Source: Hyphomicrobiales bacterium (lineage in GTDB: Bacteria > Pseudomonadota > Alphaproteobacteria > Rhizobiales > Aestuariivirgaceae). From it: 7,831 nucleotides of DNA. Within the stretch, counting starts at the first letter, position 1. The number at the start of each line of letters is the position of its first letter. The stretch is taken from assembly GCA_023266715.1 (NCBI GenBank), contig JAHFPK010000125.1, forward strand, positions 1-7,831, in the 5' to 3' direction. Under the pieces are notes generated by a model. That model was given only the letters and a program-made list of their open reading frames with translations. It was not told the origin of the DNA and made no database searches. Made by a program: the position numbers and the translations under genes. Positions 4,157 through 7,831 of this stretch are shown one piece after another.

Positions 4157-4453
4157 CTAACCCGTCGGCGGGATCGTGGGGACGCCAGTACCCGTTCCGG
4201 TGGCAAGGTTCTGGATCACCTCGTCCTTTTTGGCGCTCTGTTCGTCCTTGCGCGCGCTGCTGTTGCTTGTTCCGAGCCAATAGACAACGGCAACGCTGGC
4301 GAGGGCTGACCATTGGCCAAATAAGAACAGGATTACGTTCTGATTGCCATCAACGATGAGGCCGGGCTTGAAGGCCAGAAGCGAAATGGCCCCGAAAAAC
4401 GCGATGACCATGATGGAAACAACGGTAGGCGCAACGCCACCTGTCTTGCTCAT
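4157..4453 (-). CDS. Two-helix holin candidate
   Basis: A 98-residue protein starting at ATG 4453, which overlaps the endolysin stop by 4 bp (ATGA); AAGGTG lies just upstream at 4458-4463. Two membrane helices are clear: residues about 9-28 (PTVVSIMVIAFFGAISLLAF) and 39-61 (VILFLFGQWSALASVAVVYW). A short polar loop separates them, and a charged tail with Ser/Lys/Asp repeats (SSARKDEQSAKKDE) and a Gly/Thr/Pro-rich end follows. The end of helix 2 plus polar tail (YWLGTSNSSARKDE) matches a layout I know from small phage proteins next to endolysins, often annotated as holin-like. By topology it is a class II holin candidate. Two holin-type proteins in tandem may act as holin and antiholin, or one may have another role. 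Confidence 0.8.
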   Translation of the reverse strand: MSKTGGVAPTVVSIMVIAFFGAISLLAFKPGLIVDGNQNVILFLFGQWSALASVAVVYWLGTSNSSARKDEQSAKKDEVIQNLATGTGTGVPTIPPTG

Positions 4454-5226
4454 GCTGCACCTTTGGGTTTGAACATGGCAACGAACCGCTGCCAGAATGT
4501 CGGAGCCAGATTTGGCGGTGGGTTGGTGCCGGGCGCGGGAAGCACGATCGGCGGCGGCTCGGGAATGAGAGGCGTTACCGCGGCCAGCGCGCTATCCAGT
4601 GCGTCGATGGTTGCCTGGTCGACAATCGTCGTGGCCGGCAGACCATGGCTCGCCTTGAACACGCTGATGGCCGCGCGCGTGCTCGGGCCAGGATTGCCGT
4701 CGACGTCGAGTTGAGGCTTGGCACCCAGCTTGTTGAGCGACGTCTGCAGCCACTCGGTCGTCAATTCAGGCTTGGCCGGCGGTGCGGCGCCACCCATCAC
4801 GGTTTGCTGCGCTTCGATCCAATCGGCATCTGGTGCCGGATATTGCTTCCCTGCTTCGTGCCAGGCCTGCGCTTTGAGGAAAGGAATCGCCAGTGGCCCG
4901 CGCCAGAATGCGTCGTCCATGACAGTGCCCCGGGTCATCCCCGGCGCGCGCTTGAGCACAAAGGCAATGTAGCTCTCGACTTCGTTGTGTCCTGACCAGA
5001 TGGCGATCGCGTCGGCAAACCGCTTGTTCGCGTAGTTCTTTGAGGTCCGCCACAGGTCTAATTGGGCGCAAATTCCCTGTACGTAGGTCGGGAAAACCGC
5101 GATGTTGTTCCCTTGGCCCTTGCCATCATTGAGCACAACAGCCTTCGGAGCAGCACCCCATTTGATCGCCAGCGGGCTTCCCCACATGGCACCGGGGTTT
5201 TTGTACCGAATTGATGCTGGCTCCAT
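4450..5226 (-). CDS. Endolysin: N-terminal lytic domain plus C-terminal peptidoglycan-binding domain
   Basis: A 258-residue protein from ATG 5226; AGGAG at 5229-5233 is only 2 nt away, so an in-frame TTG at 5256 (268 residues) cannot be excluded. Residues 5-140 form a globular domain opening with SIRYKNPGAMWGSPLAIKWG and continuing VFPTYVQGICAQLDLW and IWSGHNEVESYIAFVLKRAP. This resembles the NPGA-type lytic domain of phage and prophage lysozyme or transglycosylase-like proteins, but I cannot assign the catalytic residue. Residues about 156-214 match a PG-binding-1 fold (LQTSLNKLG, DVDGNPGPSTRAAISVFKAS, then DQATIDALDSAL). A Pro-rich linker and a cationic amphipathic tail (TFWQRFVAMFKPKGAA) end the protein. 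No signal peptide is seen, so export would depend on the adjacent holin candidates. Confidence 0.85.
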   Translation of the reverse strand: MEPASIRYKNPGAMWGSPLAIKWGAAPKAVVLNDGKGQGNNIAVFPTYVQGICAQLDLWRTSKNYANKRFADAIAIWSGHNEVESYIAFVLKRAPGMTRGTVMDDAFWRGPLAIPFLKAQAWHEAGKQYPAPDADWIEAQQTVMGGAAPPAKPELTTEWLQTSLNKLGAKPQLDVDGNPGPSTRAAISVFKASHGLPATTIVDQATIDALDSALAAVTPLIPEPPPIVLPAPGTNPPPNLAPTFWQRFVAMFKPKGAA

Positions 5227-5279
5227 GGCTCCTACCCCACCGTTGCCAATATGCAACTCTCAACCTACGGACGTTTGCC

Positions 5280-5444
5280 TTAATTGTCTACCGTATCCTG
5301 TGGGTCATCCTGTGGAGGCGACAATCTGTTGCGCGTCGTCGACGCAGTAATAATACGGACAGCAGGTTTCAGCACCTGCACGGTGCGCGGACGGTCGGGT
5401 TTCTTGGCTTGGATTGGTGGGTTCGGAGGCGGGTTGTCGGTCAT
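5280..5444 (-). CDS. 54-residue Pro-rich protein between virion and lysis genes
   Basis: ATG 5444 overlaps the stop of the large virion gene (AAATGACC), implying coupled translation; stop TAA is at 5280-5282. The product starts MTDNPPPNPPIQAKKPDRPR and then has TVQVLKPAVRIITA, with a polar end. Its last third contains a near-perfect 12-bp tandem duplication (ATCCTGTGG at 5295-5303 and 5307-5315), giving PQDD PQDT. No domain is recognised. In the -1 frame the 3' half reads as a plausible protein tail (CVDDAQQIVASTG then stop), raising the possibility of a small frameshift near 5345. It sits where many phages place small virion or lysis-timing genes. Confidence 0.6.
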   Translation of the reverse strand: MTDNPPPNPPIQAKKPDRPRTVQVLKPAVRIITASTTRNRLSPPQDDPQDTVDN

Positions 5445-7831
5445 TTGATTGGCTTCTTTCCGGTTCGGATCAGCGTCATCTTATCGTCCCGAGCCTGCAC
5501 CAGAATCGACGGCCACTTGCCGAATAGAAGGCCTTCGGCCGAAGTCCGCGACCCGTCGATGGTTTCGTTGATGATCCTCATTTTCTGATAGGCGGGGATG
5601 GTTTCCCACTGCTGCGATTTTACGATCACGTCCAGCCGTTGCTTCGCCATCCGTCCCGACATGCGGGCGAAATACTCATATTGCTCCGGCGTCAAATCGA
5701 CGTTGCGGACTTTCTTTTCCACCGCAGCTTTACCCATACCGAGTTGGGCCATGGCGATGTTGACCGGATCCTGCGAGGCCTTCTGATAATAGACGCTACT
5801 GATGCCGCCGACTTGTTCGCGGCCCGGCACAGGCTCGCCCCACAGATCGATTTTCGGATGGAGGGTTTCCGATTCGCCGGGGATGCGGGCCTTGATCGCG
5901 TCGAGCACGCCCCAGGTTTGGCGAATGTAGGGATCGCGTGATTTGGCAATCCAGTTCACGTCGGCCGGCACAAAGCTGGAAAGGAAACTCTTGATGTACT
6001 GCTGGCCATATTGGTCAGGGGTTTCCACGGCCTTAATCAGTTCGGCCGGACCCTGCAGCGAGCTCTGATCCAGTGTGTTCTGCACGATCGCGTGGAACAG
6101 CTTTGATCCTGCCTCGGTGTAATCCTTTTCCTCGACCAGATGCGCGATGTCATGAAGGTCCGCCGCCATGCCCATCAGCATCCCGAGCGGGCCGAGCTTT
6201 TGCACCTGATACCAAGTGCCGCCGATTTTGATGCTGTGGGGCTGATTGGTCAGGCGCCAGATGGCATTTTTCTTCGGGTCTTTCGGGCCCGAACCAGTGA
6301 TATAGCCCTCCGCCGCCAAGGCACCGAACGCCAGCATGGTAGCCGAGCCGAACAGCATCCGCGCCATCGCATGGTCTTGGGCGATGTTGCCGTTCTTGCC
6401 TGACAGGTCCGCGCGCAGTTCCCGCGAAAGGAAGCCAGCCGGAGTGCGCTTGATGACGGTTTGATCCAGGATGCGCGCAACAACATTGGTAAATGGCGCC
6501 ACGAATTTCAGGATTTGCGTGTCGCCAATCCCGGGAAGGTTGATGCTGCGGCTGGTCAGATAGTTGATGGCGCGGACGAACTCGCCGCCCTTGTCCATGA
6601 AGGTCAACTGCCGTGCCTCGCCGCGGGCCGCGAGCATCATTTCGTCGGTTGGTGCGTTGCGAAGTTGCGCTACCCTTTGGCGGAAAGCCGAGCCGACCAA
6701 GCCTTCGTCTGCTGCCATGCGATAGGCGATGGCGTTGAGCGCTGCCGAATAGTTCACCGCCGCTTGGAACGTGTCGGCAGTCGCCAGCATGCGCCCGGGT
6801 AGCCGAACGAGGGTTCCGACCGGAAGCACATTCACGCCCCGGACTTGGATATCCGGGATTTGGCCCTGCACATCGAACTTGGCTCCCATGAACGGCGAGC
6901 CCTCGACGCCGCCGGCGCGGGTGATCTCAGCCCCTGCCAAGATGCCGTCCCGCACACCGCGGAGCAGGCCAAACAGCCCGGTTTGCACATCCCGGATGGT
7001 GGCCTTGGTATCCAGCACGCCGCGGGGCAGTAATTCATCATGCAAGACGCCCTGCAGGATGCCAGAAACGGCTTCCTCCTCGCCCGGCAGCAATCCGGCC
7101 GCACCCTTCTTGAAGGCTTCCCCTGCTGCTAGGGCGGCCGGGGAGACGCCTTCCAGCGCGCCCTTGGCAGCCGCCGCCACTTCGCCCAATCGCGTATAGG
7201 TGCCTTCCCGGCCTACCGTGCGCAGCGCCCCGCCGACGATGGCCGCCAGCGCCCGTTCTGGGCCAAAACTCTGGACGAACAGGATGCCGTTGCTCAACCC
7301 GTTTGCGATGAAAGTCGATGGACCGGAAAGCAGCCCATTGATCCACGCCTCGAGCAACATCCCGCCGGCCGATCGCTTGTCCGCGTTCTGGATGAATTTG
7401 TTCATCTTGGACGGATCGTCGAGGGTCGCGGCAAGTTTAACCTGCGCCTTCAACTGGAACAGGGTTTTGCCAGTGGCTTCCTGCATCATCTGCTCGAAGG
7501 CCTTGGGGTCAGCCTCGCCCGGCAACTTGCGGAAGGCGCGGAGCGCGCGGCCCGCCTCTGCAGTGACGCCAGCCACGGTCTTTTGAACGAGTTGCAATCG
7601 GTCTTTGGCTTGTGCGAACGCCAGCAAATCTTCGTCGCTGCCACTTGCTGCAGCCTTCTTCGCAACTGCGGAAAGATTTGCAGCCGATTCTCTCAATAGC
7701 TTCCGGAGAGCGACTACCTGTTCGGCGTTGAATGCCTGACCCGCAACATGCTGAGCTACCAGATTTTCGGCACCCGACATGCCGATTTCATTGGCTAGGG
7801 CCAGCACCTCGCCATCCATCACCTTGCCGCG
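5441..7831 (-). CDS. Large phage virion-associated / polyvalent protein, C-terminal 796 residues
   Basis: The frame continues off the right edge with no clear start (in-frame GTG 7822 and ATG 7819 look internal), so this is the C-terminal part of a very long protein. The visible part begins with helical sequence (MDGEVLALANEIGMSGAENL). It has a segment around residue 155 with EAWINGLLSGPSTFIANGLS, an Ala/Gly-rich region, a hydrophobic stretch near residue 490-505 (ATMLAFGALAAEGYITG), and a C-terminal block with PKIDLWGEPVPGREQ near residue 650. The NGLLSGPST...N..SN and LWGEPV motifs are typical of giant phage and prophage proteins carrying large-polyvalent-protein-associated domains (LPD38-like); the assignment is from memory. 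Podovirus-like internal or ejection proteins share this layout. It is likely packaged in the particle or ejected with DNA. Confidence 0.75.
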   Translation of the reverse strand, partial: RGKVMDGEVLALANEIGMSGAENLVAQHVAGQAFNAEQVVALRKLLRESAANLSAVAKKAAASGSDEDLLAFAQAKDRLQLVQKTVAGVTAEAGRALRAFRKLPGEADPKAFEQMMQEATGKTLFQLKAQVKLAATLDDPSKMNKFIQNADKRSAGGMLLEAWINGLLSGPSTFIANGLSNGILFVQSFGPERALAAIVGGALRTVGREGTYTRLGEVAAAAKGALEGVSPAALAAGEAFKKGAAGLLPGEEEAVSGILQGVLHDELLPRGVLDTKATIRDVQTGLFGLLRGVRDGILAGAEITRAGGVEGSPFMGAKFDVQGQIPDIQVRGVNVLPVGTLVRLPGRMLATADTFQAAVNYSAALNAIAYRMAADEGLVGSAFRQRVAQLRNAPTDEMMLAARGEARQLTFMDKGGEFVRAINYLTSRSINLPGIGDTQILKFVAPFTNVVARILDQTVIKRTPAGFLSRELRADLSGKNGNIAQDHAMARMLFGSATMLAFGALAAEGYITGSGPKDPKKNAIWRLTNQPHSIKIGGTWYQVQKLGPLGMLMGMAADLHDIAHLVEEKDYTEAGSKLFHAIVQNTLDQSSLQGPAELIKAVETPDQYGQQYIKSFLSSFVPADVNWIAKSRDPYIRQTWGVLDAIKARIPGESETLHPKIDLWGEPVPGREQVGGISSVYYQKASQDPVNIAMAQLGMGKAAVEKKVRNVDLTPEQYEYFARMSGRMAKQRLDVIVKSQQWETIPAYQKMRIINETIDGSRTSAEGLLFGKWPSILVQARDDKMTLIRTGKKPIK

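Noticed and set aside
5240..5257. GTTGC/GCAAC hairpin upstream of the endolysin start
   Set aside because: Only 5 bp with a 6-nt loop; too weak to claim as a regulatory element.
1..7831. CRISPR array, tRNA or rRNA genes
   Set aside because: No regularly spaced direct repeats, no tRNA cloverleaf with a T-loop motif and no rRNA-like conserved stretch were found on reading both strands.

Overview
The window reads as part of a tailed-phage or prophage genome from an alphaproteobacterial host. Support comes from short overlapping genes, a lysis module, a very long virion-type protein and moderately GC-rich codon use. A small secreted protein with two widely spaced cysteines recalls a type I associate with Bradyrhizobium-like Rhizobiales; this host guess is inference from remembered family patterns, not a search. 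No integrase, terminase, capsid or polymerase gene is visible, so lytic, temperate or defective status cannot be decided.

Left arm, plus strand (1-1899): a tightly packed run of small genes. The C-terminal part of a longer protein enters at the left edge. A one-helix membrane microprotein, a coiled-coil protein, two small helical proteins, a gene apparently broken by a 5-bp tandem duplication, and a 50-residue gene with a good ribosome binding site follow. Most junctions are 4-bp ATGA/GTGA overlaps, so this is probably one transcript. None has a recognised function.

Middle (1900-2624): the most unusual part. Positions 1995-2211 contain no convincing gene but fold on paper into a branched structure closed by a 22-position stem with 20 matches. 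Nested inside are a 10-pair stem, a cUUCGg-capped hairpin, a GAAA-containing hairpin and a hairpin with a 9-bp perfect outer stem. I propose a plus-strand structured non-coding RNA of about 217 nt. Next to it, overlapping by 5 bp, a pair of 33-bp inverted repeats (27 matches) at 2207-2239 and 2578-2610 brackets a single reversed gene for a 97-residue protein, like an inserted cassette. A plus-strand 89-residue gene follows and ends 4 bp from the opposing late genes.

Right arm, minus strand (2899-7831): late genes transcribed leftward from beyond the right edge. They are a large virion-associated protein (5' end missing), a 54-residue Pro-rich protein, an endolysin with a C-terminal peptidoglycan-binding domain, a two-helix holin candidate, a three-helix holin-type protein, a 54-residue one-helix protein, a coiled-coil protein with a C-terminal membrane helix, and a small exported protein. 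The seven genes after the virion protein look like a lysis cassette: holin candidates permeabilise the inner membrane, the endolysin cuts the wall, and the remaining small membrane or exported proteins may include an unrecognised spanin.
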